DNA of 64,000 nt from Agathobaculum hominis (GCF_014288055.1 NZ_JACOPK010000004.1:197850-261849), one strand, 5' to 3'; shown: positions 16,050 to 24,910, counted from the first letter of the stretch. Program-made: numbers and translations. Notes: a model not told the origin generated them from the letters alone.

Positions 16050-16820
16050 TTATACGATGCCGAACAGGCGTCTGCCGTTTTCGGTCGTGATACGTTCGAC
16101 ATCCTCGACCGGCATACCCTTGATCTCTGCAATCTTCTCGGCCATTCGGTAAATGTAAAGTGACGAATTTCGGTGGCCTCGGAACGGCTCGGGCGCCATG
16201 TAGGGCGAGTCGGTCTCGACCATCAGCCGCTCGATCGGCACCTCGCGGATGACTTCGATCGCTTTTTTCGCATTTTTAAAGGTGATAACGCCGGTGAAGG
16301 ACAGATAATAGCCGCGCTCAAGCAGCTCACGCGCCATTTCAATATGACCGGCATAGCAGTGATATACTCCGATCACATCGGGATAGCGGCGCGTGATCTC
16401 CATGCAGTCGGCGTGGGCATCACGGTCATGGACAATGACCGGCAGCTTCAGCTCGCGCGCCAGCTCCATCTGACGAGCGAAAACAACCTGCTGCCGTGCG
16501 CGCGCACGCTCTTCCTTCTCCCAGTAATAATCCAGACCGATCTCTCCGATGGCACGAACACGAGGCTCGCTCTGCGCGAGTGTGCGGATTTCATCCAGTG
16601 CCTGCGTCCATCCATCCTCGATATTCTCCGGATGCAGGCCGACCGCAGCATAAACAAACGGATAACGGTTTGCGTAGCTGACTGCCTTACGTGAGGTTTC
16701 TGCATCGCAGCCGGGGTTCAGGATCAGACCGACGTTGTTTTCCGGCATGGACGCGAGCAGCGCGTCGCGGTCCTCGTCGAAGCGTTCGTCATCATAGTGC
16801 GCATGGGTATCAAACAGCAT
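16050..16820 (-). CDS. tatD: TatD-family metal-dependent hydrolase (DNase)
   Basis: 256 aa from ATG at 16820, chosen for AAGGAG 6 bases upstream and the canonical start MLFDTHAHYDD. Metal-binding signatures are DTHAH (residues 4-8), GEIGLDYYW (catalytic Glu region), VIVHDRDA, GVYHCYAG and VETDSPYMAPEPFRGHRN. TatD proteins are TIM-barrel 3'-5' exonucleases or deoxyribonucleases of the cytoplasm. Usual neighbours such as metG or rnmV are absent. Here it is 10 bp after the HAD phosphatase gene and probably co-transcribed with it. Confidence 0.93.
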   Translation of the reverse strand: MLFDTHAHYDDERFDEDRDALLASMPENNVGLILNPGCDAETSRKAVSYANRYPFVYAAVGLHPENIEDGWTQALDEIRTLAQSEPRVRAIGEIGLDYYWEKEERARARQQVVFARQMELARELKLPVIVHDRDAHADCMEITRRYPDVIGVYHCYAGHIEMARELLERGYYLSFTGVITFKNAKKAIEVIREVPIERLMVETDSPYMAPEPFRGHRNSSLYIYRMAEKIAEIKGMPVEDVERITTENGRRLFGIV

Positions 16821-16830
16821 ATTGTTCTCC

Positions 16831-17595
16831 TTAAATCCAGCCGAAATGCTTGCAGGCATTCCACAGGCCGTCCTTGTCTACGTCGGTCGTGATGTAGTCA
16901 GCTTTTGCCTTGAGCGCGTCTCGCGCATTTCCCATCGCAATGGACAGCCAGCCCTGACCGAACATACACAGGTCGTTCATGCCGTCACCGAATACGACGA
17001 TATCCTCGTCCGGGATATGGTACAGCTCCTGCACCTTTCGAATGCCGCGCTGCTTTTCCTTCGGCTCGACAAAAACGATTTCGGGGTTATAGCGGACGAG
17101 CGGCAGCTCGCCCGACTGCATCTGTTCCTCTTCGCCGATCGGACAGCGGAAATAGACCTTGTACAGATGGTCGAGGACATGGTAATCGTATCTCGGATCC
17201 CAGAGTACGGGAAAATAGTTTTCCGGCGCGAGGGACAGATAATTCCTGTCGCTCGTCACGCACAGCTTTTCGTTTTCCGGTGAAATTGCCCACGGAATGC
17301 CGTTGCCCCGCAGCCAGTCCACGAAGCGGATGCATTCCGACGCCGGAAGCGACTGCATCTCGAGAATTTTTCCGTCGATGGTCACGCTCCAGCCGCCGTC
17401 GGCGACGATATTGGTAAAGCCGTAGCGATCCGCGACCGTTTTCGCGGAGGCCTGAAGCCTGCCGGTGGCGATAGCGGTGAAATGCCCGGCCTGCCGAAGC
17501 AGGTCAAGGCATTTCACCGCACTCTCGGGCATCGTCGTGGTAAGGCCGGTGGATAATGTGCCGTCGATATCGAAAAAGAAATATTTTCTGCGCAT
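16831..17595 (-). CDS. Cof-type HAD-superfamily phosphatase
   Basis: 254 aa. HAD motif I is FFDIDGTLS (residues 7-15); the C-terminal motif is VVFGDGMNDLCMF, with the conserved Lys nearby (EPKEKQRGIRKV). The C2 cap lies between them (about 80-190). Cof-type enzymes dephosphorylate sugar phosphates or small cofactors; the substrate cannot be assigned. It lies 15 bp downstream of ychF and 10 bp upstream of tatD on the same strand. Confidence 0.9.
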   Translation of the reverse strand: MRRKYFFFDIDGTLSTGLTTTMPESAVKCLDLLRQAGHFTAIATGRLQASAKTVADRYGFTNIVADGGWSVTIDGKILEMQSLPASECIRFVDWLRGNGIPWAISPENEKLCVTSDRNYLSLAPENYFPVLWDPRYDYHVLDHLYKVYFRCPIGEEEQMQSGELPLVRYNPEIVFVEPKEKQRGIRKVQELYHIPDEDIVVFGDGMNDLCMFGQGWLSIAMGNARDALKAKADYITTDVDKDGLWNACKHFGWI

Positions 17596-17610
17596 ATTTC
17601 CTCTCGAATA

Positions 17611-18714
17611 TCAGACATTGAAGCGGAACAGCACGACATCGCCATCCTGCATGACATATTCCTTGCCTTCGGAGCGAACGAGACCCTTTTCGCGTGCGGC
17701 CGCGAGCGAGCCGAGTTCGATGAGGTCTTTGTAGTTGATGACCTCGGCGCGGATAAAGCCGCGTTCAAAGTCGGAGTGGATCTTGCCGGCAGCCTGCGGC
17801 GCCTTGGTGCCCTTTTCGATGGTCCAGGCACGGACCTCCTGCTCACCCGCGGTCAGATAGCTCATCAGACCGAGTAGATCGTAGCAGACCTTGATCAGGC
17901 GGTCAAGACCGGACTCGTGCAGACCAAGCTCAGACAGGAACATCTCCTTCTCCTCTGCGTCCATGCCTGCAATATCCTCTTCGAGCTTTGCGCAGATTGG
18001 CAGGACCATTGCGCCCTCCGCGTCTGCGATAGCCTGTACAGCCTTGAGGCGCTCGTTTTCCTTGTCGTTGCCGGTAAAGCCTTCCTCGTCCATGTTGGCC
18101 GCATAGATGACCTTCTTTGCGGACAGCAGGTCGCTCTCGTTTACGACGCGGTCGACATCCTCGTCCTCGCCGAAGCCCTCAAAGGTGCGGGCGGTCTTGC
18201 CCTCCTCCAGATGCGCCTTGAGCTTTTCCAGAATGTCTACGTTGAGCAGCAGCTTCTTGTCTGCCTTTGCCGCCTTGCGCGTGCGCTCCAGACGGCGTTC
18301 CAGATGCTCGATGTCCGCAAGAATGAGCTCGAGATTGATGGTCTCGATGTCGCGCGCCGGATCGACCGAACCCTCGACGTGAACGATGTTCTCGTTGTCG
18401 AAGCAGCGGACAACGTGTACGATTGCGTCGACCTCGCGGATATGGGACAGGAACTTGTTGCCCAGACCCTCGCCCTTGCTTGCGCCGCGGACCAGACCGG
18501 CGATGTCTACGAACTCTACGACAGCCGGGGTGGTTTTCTTCGCGTGATACAGATCGGTCAGCGGCTGAAGGCGCTCATCCGGTACCGCTACCATGCCGAC
18601 GTTCGGGTCGATAGTGCAGAACGGATAGTTCGCGCTCTCTGCGCCTGCCTGCGTGATCGCATTGAACAAAGTGGACTTGCCGACGTTAGGGAGACCGACA
18701 ATGCCGAGTTTCAT
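17611..18714 (-). CDS. ychF: Redox-regulated ATPase YchF (Obg-family)
   Basis: 367 aa from ATG at 18714 (GGAGG 8 bases upstream). It begins MKLGIVGLPNVGKSTLFNAIT, the Obg-type P-loop. DIAGLVRGASKGEGLGNKFL is the G3 and switch region. A helical coiled insert follows (about 125-200). A C-terminal TGS domain ends in GLVRSEGKEYVMQDGDVVLFRFNV. YchF binds ATP rather than GTP and associates with ribosomes and stress responses. It has a well-placed promoter at 18829-18801 and is probably co-transcribed with the HAD and tatD genes downstream. Confidence 0.96.
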   Translation of the reverse strand: MKLGIVGLPNVGKSTLFNAITQAGAESANYPFCTIDPNVGMVAVPDERLQPLTDLYHAKKTTPAVVEFVDIAGLVRGASKGEGLGNKFLSHIREVDAIVHVVRCFDNENIVHVEGSVDPARDIETINLELILADIEHLERRLERTRKAAKADKKLLLNVDILEKLKAHLEEGKTARTFEGFGEDEDVDRVVNESDLLSAKKVIYAANMDEEGFTGNDKENERLKAVQAIADAEGAMVLPICAKLEEDIAGMDAEEKEMFLSELGLHESGLDRLIKVCYDLLGLMSYLTAGEQEVRAWTIEKGTKAPQAAGKIHSDFERGFIRAEVINYKDLIELGSLAAAREKGLVRSEGKEYVMQDGDVVLFRFNV

Positions 18715-18800
18715 ATGTTTTTCCTCCAAATTCTCTAAAGAGCACGGAAAGGCGGCTTCCAAAGGGCACGCTTCTCCCGTCTCATTTTTTGTCTTAGATT

Positions 18801-18829
18801 AGTATACCGCTTTTTCTGGCATTTTGCAA
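18801..18829 (-). promoter_or_regulatory. Promoter of ychF
   Basis: TTGCAA (18829-18824), 17 bp, TATACT (18806-18801) on the minus strand. Confidence 0.65.
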
Positions 18830-18923
18830 TGTTTTGCGTTATACTATTGGCAGGTGCCTGCGGAAAATCCGTCTGCGCCGGGCGGCGAGCCGCTCTCTTG
18901 AATTCTGGAAAAGGTGATATATT

Positions 18924-19832
18924 ATGCCATCCTATGCCACCTGTCATATTTTTGCTGCCACGGTGCAGCGCGTTACGAGCGATGCGGTCGCCCATATCAT
19001 CGACTCGGCTCCTTCGGCCTACCGGTGGGGCGCGCAGGGAGTTTCGCCGCTGCGCATGTATCATGCACCGCTGCCGTCGCCGCTGCACCATGCTGCCGCT
19101 GAGCTGCGTACCCAGCCGCCCGCCCGGCTGTTCGAGGCGCTGTGCAGGGCGGCCTGCGGCGCACACAATACCGCCGCGCTCGCGTATGTATTCGGCTTCT
19201 GCACGAACTATGCGCTCAGCCGCGTGACGAGCCGCTTTATCGATGAGCAGGCCGACCGGCTTGTGACGTATATGCCCAGCCTCTCCGCTGCGGCGCGCCG
19301 TCAGCTGGCCGCGAGCGACATCGACGGCATCATGATCGAGGACTACATTGATACCGCGTCGGCCGGCTATGCGGCGTATCGTCTGCTGGATGCGGACGCG
19401 CCTGAATGCACCGCCGCCGCCCGTGTGCTCGCGCAGGCGGTGCATGCAACGCTCGGTACGCACGTCTCCCCTGCCGCCGTTTACCGCGGCATGCACGATA
19501 TGCGGCATATTCTGCGCCTTGCACATGGCGGCGTGCCCGTGCGCAGCAGATTGCAGAAGCTCGAGCATCTGCTCGGAAGGAGCGGCATGGCCTCCTCGTT
19601 CATCCGGCCGGCGGAGCCGCTTGCGGCGGACTGTGCGAACCGCGAACATCGTCCGTGGCAGAGCGCAAACGGCGAGCGCACGGAATCGTTCGGCGATCTG
19701 TTCGATGCCGCTGTTCCCCTTGCTGTTTCGCTCCAGAGAGCGGTTCTCGATCGGTATTTCCAGGACAAGCCGCTTGATCCGCGGTTTTTCCCCTCGGATT
19801 TTAATGGAAATCCTGTGAAAAACGGAAAATAA
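18924..19832 (+). CDS. Zinc-dependent phospholipase C-like protein with degenerate metal site
   Basis: 302 aa, ATG at 18924 after AAGGTGAT. The layout resembles the clostridial zinc-dependent phospholipase C-like family: an N-terminal MPSYATCHIF block, WGAQGVSPLRMY, ALAYVFGFCTNYAL, SDIDGIMIEDYI, then NREHRPW and SFGDLFDAAV. In that family, as I remember it, these blocks carry zinc-binding His and Asp residues (for example GF.xHYALD..xHP). Here those positions read CTNYALSRVTSRF, so the usual ligands seem to be replaced. There is no signal peptide. It is likely cytoplasmic and possibly non-catalytic. An alignment would settle the family call. Confidence 0.6.
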   Translation: MPSYATCHIFAATVQRVTSDAVAHIIDSAPSAYRWGAQGVSPLRMYHAPLPSPLHHAAAELRTQPPARLFEALCRAACGAHNTAALAYVFGFCTNYALSRVTSRFIDEQADRLVTYMPSLSAAARRQLAASDIDGIMIEDYIDTASAGYAAYRLLDADAPECTAAARVLAQAVHATLGTHVSPAAVYRGMHDMRHILRLAHGGVPVRSRLQKLEHLLGRSGMASSFIRPAEPLAADCANREHRPWQSANGERTESFGDLFDAAVPLAVSLQRAVLDRYFQDKPLDPRFFPSDFNGNPVKNGK

Positions 19833-19952
19833 CCGGCTGATCGTCGGGAAATCAGACACGCTTTGACGATCCGGCGACAGGTTTCGTGTGACTTTATCCT
19901 TTCAAGTGCGTATGCTGTCATTGTTACCGAATTGTAACCAATGATCTTCTTG

Positions 19953-19997
19953 AAAGGAGGTATATGGACGGCTTCGGCTGTCCATACTGCCGTCATG
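19953..19997 (+). promoter_or_regulatory. Shine-Dalgarno, UUCG hairpin and start codon of the M23/G5 gene
   Basis: AAAGGAGG (19953-19960) is followed by a perfect or near-perfect 10-bp stem with a TTCG tetraloop (19963-19986, one G-T pair), then 8 bases and ATG (19995). The linear distance from SD to ATG is 34 bases, too far. With the hairpin folded out it is 10 bases, a normal distance. Confidence 0.7.
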
Positions 19998-21290
19998 CGA
20001 AACCTGTTATCTTTTTTGCTCGGGATTCTTTCCGACCTGCTCTACGTGTTTGTCTGTTTTGCGCTGTTCCTCGATCGCGCGGTCACATTTGTCTGGGACG
20101 CCCCGCTGCGACGGCGAACAGGCGGCGTTATACATGCACTCGCGCGAAGCCGCGCCGCCTCGGCGGCACTGATCTTCATTCCGTGCTTCCTGCTTCCCTT
20201 TTCACTCCTCACCCAGAAGGGCGTGCTCATTCTGGCAGGAGACAAGCCGCTCGGCTTTGTGCAGGATGCGGACATGCTCTCCGGCACGGTGCAGGAGCTC
20301 GAGGCGAGCGCCTCGGCAGCGTCCGGCGAAACCTATTCCCTTCCCTTCTCGCTGAGCACCCGCTCGATGCGTACACCGCTTTGTGAATTTCTCGACGAGA
20401 ACGCGCTGCGCACAGCGCTGACGGAGCAGAGCGGTGAACTGGACACGCTTGCGGTGATCTCGATCGACGGCACGCGCGCCGGCGTATGCCATAATGCCGA
20501 GGAGGCACAGACCCTGCTCGACCGCGTCAAGCGGCTTTACACCACGCAGGCTGACAGCAGCGCGGATTTCGTGCAGCAGGTTCATGTGGACAGCGTTGTT
20601 GCGGAGAGCCGTCTTGCAGGCGAGCCGCAGACGGTTTTTGAGACTCTGTCCGACCGCCTGGACGTCCGTGCGCGCCGCTCTGTCACCTACACCGAGACCA
20701 TCCCTTTCGGCACGGTAACGCGCGAAAATGATGCAGAGTATCAAGACTACCGCGAGACCGTCCGGCAGGGGCAGACCGGTGAGGCGGTCGTGACAGCGGA
20801 GATCCAGACGCTCGACGGCGAGGAAAACGAACGCACCATTGTCGCACGTACCGTGCTGCGGAGCGCGTCGGACGAGATCGTCGAGGTTGGCACAAAAAAT
20901 ATCGGCATCGGCACCGGCAGCTTTGTGCGTCCGGTCTCGGGCTATACCTTTACCTCGGCGTTCAAGTGGCGCTGGGGACGGCTGCACAGCGGTGTCGATC
21001 TGGCGGTGCCTGAGGGAACGCCAGTCCGCGCGTCTGACAACGGAAAGGTCATTCTTGCAGAAAATTCTGGCGACGGCTACGGAAACTATATCATTCTCGA
21101 TCATGGCAACGGCTTCAAGACTCTGTACGGCCATAATTCGGCGCTGTGCGTGTCGGTCGGAGACATCGTGTCACAGGGCGATCTGATCGCCTATTCGGGA
21201 AACACCGGCAACTCGACCGGCCCTCACCTGCATTTCGAGATTCATCTCGATGATGAAAAAGTAGACCCGGAGCGTTTTCTGTCCTTCTGA
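19995..21290 (+). CDS. Membrane-anchored G5 and M23 (LytM) peptidase-domain protein
   Basis: 431 aa from ATG at 19995. Two hydrophobic segments lie near the N-terminus (about 2-25 and 50-70). A long extracytoplasmic region follows, then a G5 domain (about 220-300: YTETIPFGTVTREND to VEVGTK). The C-terminal M23 metallopeptidase domain has all ligands: HSGVDL, LYGHNS and GPHLHFEIH. It would cleave peptidoglycan peptide bonds outside the cell or in the forespore intermembrane space. An in-frame ATG at 19941 precedes the SD sequence and would translate through it, so I prefer 19995 with the folded leader hairpin. It ends just before a strong terminator. Confidence 0.88.
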   Translation: MRNLLSFLLGILSDLLYVFVCFALFLDRAVTFVWDAPLRRRTGGVIHALARSRAASAALIFIPCFLLPFSLLTQKGVLILAGDKPLGFVQDADMLSGTVQELEASASAASGETYSLPFSLSTRSMRTPLCEFLDENALRTALTEQSGELDTLAVISIDGTRAGVCHNAEEAQTLLDRVKRLYTTQADSSADFVQQVHVDSVVAESRLAGEPQTVFETLSDRLDVRARRSVTYTETIPFGTVTRENDAEYQDYRETVRQGQTGEAVVTAEIQTLDGEENERTIVARTVLRSASDEIVEVGTKNIGIGTGSFVRPVSGYTFTSAFKWRWGRLHSGVDLAVPEGTPVRASDNGKVILAENSGDGYGNYIILDHGNGFKTLYGHNSALCVSVGDIVSQGDLIAYSGNTGNSTGPHLHFEIHLDDEKVDPERFLSF

Positions 21291-21297
21291 CGCGCAA

Positions 21298-21330
21298 ACA
21301 CCCTGCATGCTTTTGTTTCATGCAGGGTGT
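21298..21330. terminator. Bidirectional terminator between convergent genes
   Basis: A perfect 12-bp stem (ACACCCTGCATG/CATGCAGGGTGT) has T-rich sequence on the plus side. It serves the M23 gene and probably the DUF975 gene on the minus strand. Confidence 0.85.
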
Positions 21331-21337
21331 TCTCTTT

Positions 21338-22369
21338 TTATTCTTGTGTTTTGTCATGCGGCTCGTCCGGAGAGCCGTCCGTCTGCGTCTCGGTTTCGGA
21401 GTCAGTCGGTGCGGAAGCGCCGGTCGGCTCCCAGTCGAAGTGCATCGGCTGCGGCTCGGGAGTCGCGAGATAATCGAACATGGCGATGAACGAGGTCTGG
21501 TAGTAGCCGTTCACAAAGCTGCCGACAACGAGGCCGACGCAGAGCGCCGCAATCAGAGACACTGCCATGACTGCAATGCCGAGGCCGCCGCCGATCACCG
21601 TCAGACCGAGCATGCCGAGCAGGAAGCACAGATAGACCGACGCGAGGGCGAGCAGGTTCCAGCCGAGAAAGCTGAGTTCAAAGATGAGAAGCGCGCCGAA
21701 GCGGCCGCGGAATACGTCGGAGGCATCACGGGTCGCATTCCAGACGCCGTACTGCTCGTTGTCATGCAGTACGACCCAGCCGGCGCTGTAGGTCATCAGC
21801 TTGATGCTGATCAGGAAGCTGACCAGCCCGTAAACTGCATAGAGTACGATCAGTCCGCCGGTCATGCTGTCTGGGCTTCCGGTCATGAAGCTCATCGCGG
21901 AAACCGCGACAACGCCGATCGTGAGCAGAACGGTCGGCGGAACGGTCCACATCAGACTGCGCAGGAACAGGCAGAACGACATGCGGATGCCTGTCCAGAG
22001 AGATGCACCCGAGGTGATCGGCTGAAGGACTGCGCCCGCGCCCGGACGGCCGCCGCGGGTGAGGTCGGTGTAGAACCGCATAAGGCCGAAGGTGAGCGGA
22101 CCGGAAACGACGAGCAGCAGCAGCACAGCGGTAAAGAGACCGCTGCCTGTGCCGCGCAGCATCGTCTGCGCAACGGCGCTCTCATCCGCCCCTGCCACCA
22201 GCAGCGCAAAGGACGAGCCGAACATGGTCAGGTAAACGATCAGCATCAGCAGGATGATCGGCAGCGAATACAGCACATTTGCGCCGATGCAGGAGCCGAG
22301 ATGCGCCGCGACATGCGCTTTGCATTTACGCTTGCATTCTTTTCTCTTCTGGGCATTCCATTCTTTCAT
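21338..22369 (-). CDS. DUF975-family multi-pass membrane protein
   Basis: 343 aa from ATG at 22369 (AAGGAAGAG upstream). Six or more hydrophobic segments are visible (for example LYSLPIILLMLIVYLTMF, LFTAVLLLLVVSGPLTFGLM and SFLISIKLMTYSAGWVVL). The blocks GPLTFGLMRFYTDLTRGG and DASDVFRGRFGALLIFELSFLGW match DUF975 proteins of Firmicutes. The C-terminal tail is acidic and rich in Asp, Glu and Thr (cytoplasmic). The biological function of the family is not known. The start overlaps the end of the VanW gene by a few codons' distance, so the two are likely co-transcribed. Confidence 0.85.
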   Translation of the reverse strand: MKEWNAQKRKECKRKCKAHVAAHLGSCIGANVLYSLPIILLMLIVYLTMFGSSFALLVAGADESAVAQTMLRGTGSGLFTAVLLLLVVSGPLTFGLMRFYTDLTRGGRPGAGAVLQPITSGASLWTGIRMSFCLFLRSLMWTVPPTVLLTIGVVAVSAMSFMTGSPDSMTGGLIVLYAVYGLVSFLISIKLMTYSAGWVVLHDNEQYGVWNATRDASDVFRGRFGALLIFELSFLGWNLLALASVYLCFLLGMLGLTVIGGGLGIAVMAVSLIAALCVGLVVGSFVNGYYQTSFIAMFDYLATPEPQPMHFDWEPTGASAPTDSETETQTDGSPDEPHDKTQE

Positions 22370-22386
22370 TTTTCTCTTCCTTTCGG

Positions 22387-24003
22387 TCAGCTTCCGGTGC
22401 CGACGCATACTACCTCGTCGCGTTTGGAGTAGGTGGATTTGTTTGCGAGCACTTCGGTCGTCTTTCCGTTTTCCGTGATGACCTTATAGGTGCGCGTCGA
22501 GTAGCCGGTGATGCCCGAGGTCTCGACCTGTGTTTCTCCTGCTGCAAGCGAGCTGTCCTGCTTTTCGACTGTTTCCGGCTTGTAGGTTTCCAGCACCTCG
22601 GTACGTGTTGCGACCGTCTTATCGCTCGTTTTGGTGCCGATAATGGTCATGATCATCTGTCCGCCGGTCTGTTCTGCCAGGATCTTGATGGGATAGGCAG
22701 TGTTGTTCGCGAAACGGAAATCGAGATTGCCGTAGTCCACGGTCGCATCCTCGCCGAGCGGCGTGTAGGAAACGGTGAACGAGTGATTGTGACGCTCGAC
22801 GACCTCCAGATCCGCGCGCAGCACGGCCATATAAAGCGTCGAGGAGGGCTGGCATACGCCGCCGCCGAATTCGTCGATGATCTTGCCGCCCGAGTAAGCG
22901 TGCGCCTCCTGATAGCCGCGCGCCTGTGTGCGTTCGCCGACGACTGTGTTGTAGGAGAACACATCGCCCGGATTCAGGATCGTACCGTTGATGGCCTTGG
23001 CGGCCAGACGGACATTGTTCGTGCGCGGTGCGTTGCCCTCGTTGAGGTTGGTTGCGGTACGGGCGAGCGTATCGCGGAACAGACGTTCCCTGAGGACCGC
23101 CTCCGTGATCGTCGGTTGCGTGATGGTGACCGGAATGGAGTAGCTTGCCTGCGAGCCGTCACCGATGATCTCCTTTGCTTTTTCAACATCGAACTGCACG
23201 CCGGACTTGCCGGGGATGATGGTCTTGCCGTCCTCCTTGCTGACGGTCGCGTTGACCGGACTGCCGGTGACATCCTCTGCAATTTTGTCGATGTCGATGG
23301 CAGGCGCAGCGGTCACATCGGTCGAGACCTCATAGGGTTTGAAATCCATCAGCTCGATCTGCGCGGTGAGCGCCTGTTCGACAGCGGAGGTATCGAACTG
23401 CACGCCAGGCGTACCGGACTGAATGACGAGGTTTTCCCCGTCGAGCTTCCATGCCGGTGCGACCGGCTCGGTAAGCGCCTCGGCGGCGATCTCCTCGAGC
23501 TGGGCTTTCAGACCCGCTTCATCGACCGAAGCGTCCAGACGGGTATCGCAGCCATCCCGCATCGCGCTGATGATCGCTGTCATGCGCGCGAGCGGCCCGC
23601 CCTCGCGGCCGACCTTCCATGCGTTTTCCGCAGACTGGATATCGTCTACGCCGCTCAGAACGTTCTCGACCGGAATATCATAATCCGCATCATAGATCGT
23701 GAGCGTGAGCTTTTTACCCTGATAGAGCGGCTTGCTTTTTATGGCAATCTGCTGTGCGGCTTCATCGCGCGACAGACCGCCGACGTCGATCGAGCCGACT
23801 GTCACGCCGGGGAAAATGTTCGGATAGAAATAAACTGCGCCGAGCGCGCCGCCTGCGAGCAGCACGAGCAGGACGAGGATAACGATGAGCGCGGCGGGAA
23901 TGCGGCGTTTTCTGGGGGGAGCCGCAGCGGTCTTTTCTGCTTTTTTCTTATCTGTTTTGATGAGGTGCGCGCCCTTTCTGGGTTTGCCGGAATGGAATGC
24001 CAT
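22387..24003 (-). CDS. VanW-family protein with peptidoglycan-binding and G5 domains
   Basis: 538 aa. A basic cytoplasmic tail is followed by one TM (about 36-58). Two putative peptidoglycan-binding type-4 modules follow (about 65-290: GGLSRDEAAQQIAIKS and others). The VanW domain (about 310-440) carries NLNEGNAPRTNNVRLAAKAI, NPGDVFSYNTVVGERT and GGGVCQPSSTLYMAVLRADL. A G5-like domain ends the protein (EVLETYKPETVEKQDSSLAAG). It is surface-exposed and anchored to the membrane. The name refers to a gene in vanB clusters, but this family is widespread and does not imply vancomycin resistance. Start by AAAAGGAG. Confidence 0.9.
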   Translation of the reverse strand: MAFHSGKPRKGAHLIKTDKKKAEKTAAAPPRKRRIPAALIVILVLLVLLAGGALGAVYFYPNIFPGVTVGSIDVGGLSRDEAAQQIAIKSKPLYQGKKLTLTIYDADYDIPVENVLSGVDDIQSAENAWKVGREGGPLARMTAIISAMRDGCDTRLDASVDEAGLKAQLEEIAAEALTEPVAPAWKLDGENLVIQSGTPGVQFDTSAVEQALTAQIELMDFKPYEVSTDVTAAPAIDIDKIAEDVTGSPVNATVSKEDGKTIIPGKSGVQFDVEKAKEIIGDGSQASYSIPVTITQPTITEAVLRERLFRDTLARTATNLNEGNAPRTNNVRLAAKAINGTILNPGDVFSYNTVVGERTQARGYQEAHAYSGGKIIDEFGGGVCQPSSTLYMAVLRADLEVVERHNHSFTVSYTPLGEDATVDYGNLDFRFANNTAYPIKILAEQTGGQMIMTIIGTKTSDKTVATRTEVLETYKPETVEKQDSSLAAGETQVETSGITGYSTRTYKVITENGKTTEVLANKSTYSKRDEVVCVGTGS

Positions 24004-24102
24004 GGTGATCTCCTTTTATTCATGCGCAGAGCGGCGCGGCCGTCTGTCTGCGTGAGAGTTTATGCGATGCCTGCGTCCGAAAGACACAGGGGCTATCATT
24101 TT

Positions 24103-24131
24103 ATTATATACTGCTGTGCGGAAAGGTGCAA
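24103..24131 (-). promoter_or_regulatory. Promoter of the VanW gene
   Basis: TTGCAC (24131-24126), 17 bp, TATAAT (24108-24103) on the minus strand. Confidence 0.7.
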
Positions 24132-24147
24132 CAACAAATCGGTATCA

Positions 24148-24176
24148 GAATGTTTTTCGCCGCCGCCTCATAAGAT
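24148..24176 (+). promoter_or_regulatory. Candidate sigma-E promoter of spoIVFA-spoIVFB
   Basis: GAATGTT (24148-24154), 14 bp, CATAAGAT (24169-24176) resemble the sigma-E consensus. The distance to the start codon (26 bp) and the gene content fit. Confidence 0.5.
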
Positions 24177-24201
24177 GACAGCATGAAAGGAGGCGGCGAA
24201 C

Positions 24202-24909
24202 ATGGCGGCAAGGCAGAGAAAACACCGTGAGACACACGGAAAGGGCTTGTTTTTCGTCACATTATGCCTGCTTGCGGCTGGAGTGGTCAAGTACAGCAGT
24301 TTCCCTGCTGCGGCCGAGTTCCGTGCACGGGCGGCTGAGGCGCTTGCCGGTGCGCCGGGAATGGAGGAAGCACTCGGTGTCTTCGGCGGACGGACGGAAA
24401 ACGCCGCGGCGGTCAGCGGTGATGCGGGATACGCGGCATCCTCGGGCGGTGCGGACGACATCCTCGGACGTGAGCAGACGCAGTTCCCGGACACGGCGGA
24501 CGAGACCGTCTATTCGATCGGCTTTCATTATGTTCTCCCGGCGAAGGGCACGCTTACATCGTCTTTCGGTGAGAGGCTGAGTCCGCTCACCGGTGAGCCG
24601 GGATTTCACTACGGCGTGGACATAGCGGCCGATGAGGGCACGCCGATCGAGGCGTTTGCCGATGGAACGGTCCGTGAGACCGGAGAGTCGAGCTACGGAA
24701 AGTACCTGATCGTCGATCATGCGGACGGATTTTCGACGCTGTATGCGCATTGCAGCAGCATTTCCGTCGAGGTGGGAGAAAAAGTCAGCTGCGGCAGCGA
24801 GATTGCCCGTGTCGGTCAGACCGGCAATGCAACCGGTCCCCATCTGCATCTGGAGATCTGGCGAAACGGCGCGGCGCTCGACCCGGCGGATTACCTGACA
24901 GAGCTGTAG
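24202..24909 (+). CDS. spoIVFA: SpoIVFA-like membrane-anchored LytM protein
   Basis: 235 aa, ATG at 24202 after AAAGGAGG. A short basic N-terminus and one TM (about 15-33) are followed by a linker of ~70 residues. The C-terminal M23/LytM domain (about 112-235) has FHYGVDIA, LYAHCS and GPHLHLEI. SpoIVFA holds the pro-sigma-K protease SpoIVFB inactive until a forespore signal. The gene ends 1 base before the SpoIVFB-like gene, which supports the identity. Unlike the degenerate domain usually described for SpoIVFA, all LytM metal and catalytic residues appear present. A generic M23 endopeptidase is the alternative. Confidence 0.75.
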   Translation: MAARQRKHRETHGKGLFFVTLCLLAAGVVKYSSFPAAAEFRARAAEALAGAPGMEEALGVFGGRTENAAAVSGDAGYAASSGGADDILGREQTQFPDTADETVYSIGFHYVLPAKGTLTSSFGERLSPLTGEPGFHYGVDIAADEGTPIEAFADGTVRETGESSYGKYLIVDHADGFSTLYAHCSSISVEVGEKVSCGSEIARVGQTGNATGPHLHLEIWRNGAALDPADYLTEL

Positions 24910-24910
24910 C

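Noticed and set aside
18735..19859. 374-codon minus-strand frame opposite the phospholipase-like gene
   Set aside because: Composition is that of a shadow (Arg, Ala, Gly rich); the plus-strand frame has a ribosome-binding site and family-like blocks.
19964..20386. 140-codon frame starting at the ATG inside the leader hairpin of the M23 gene
   Set aside because: ATG is 3 bases from the SD, the product is Arg/Cys-rich without pattern, and it overlaps the certain M23 gene in another frame.
22387..24003. Vancomycin resistance gene (VanW)
   Set aside because: VanW-domain proteins with peptidoglycan-binding and G5 domains are common in Firmicutes; no vanH, vanA/B or vanX is nearby.
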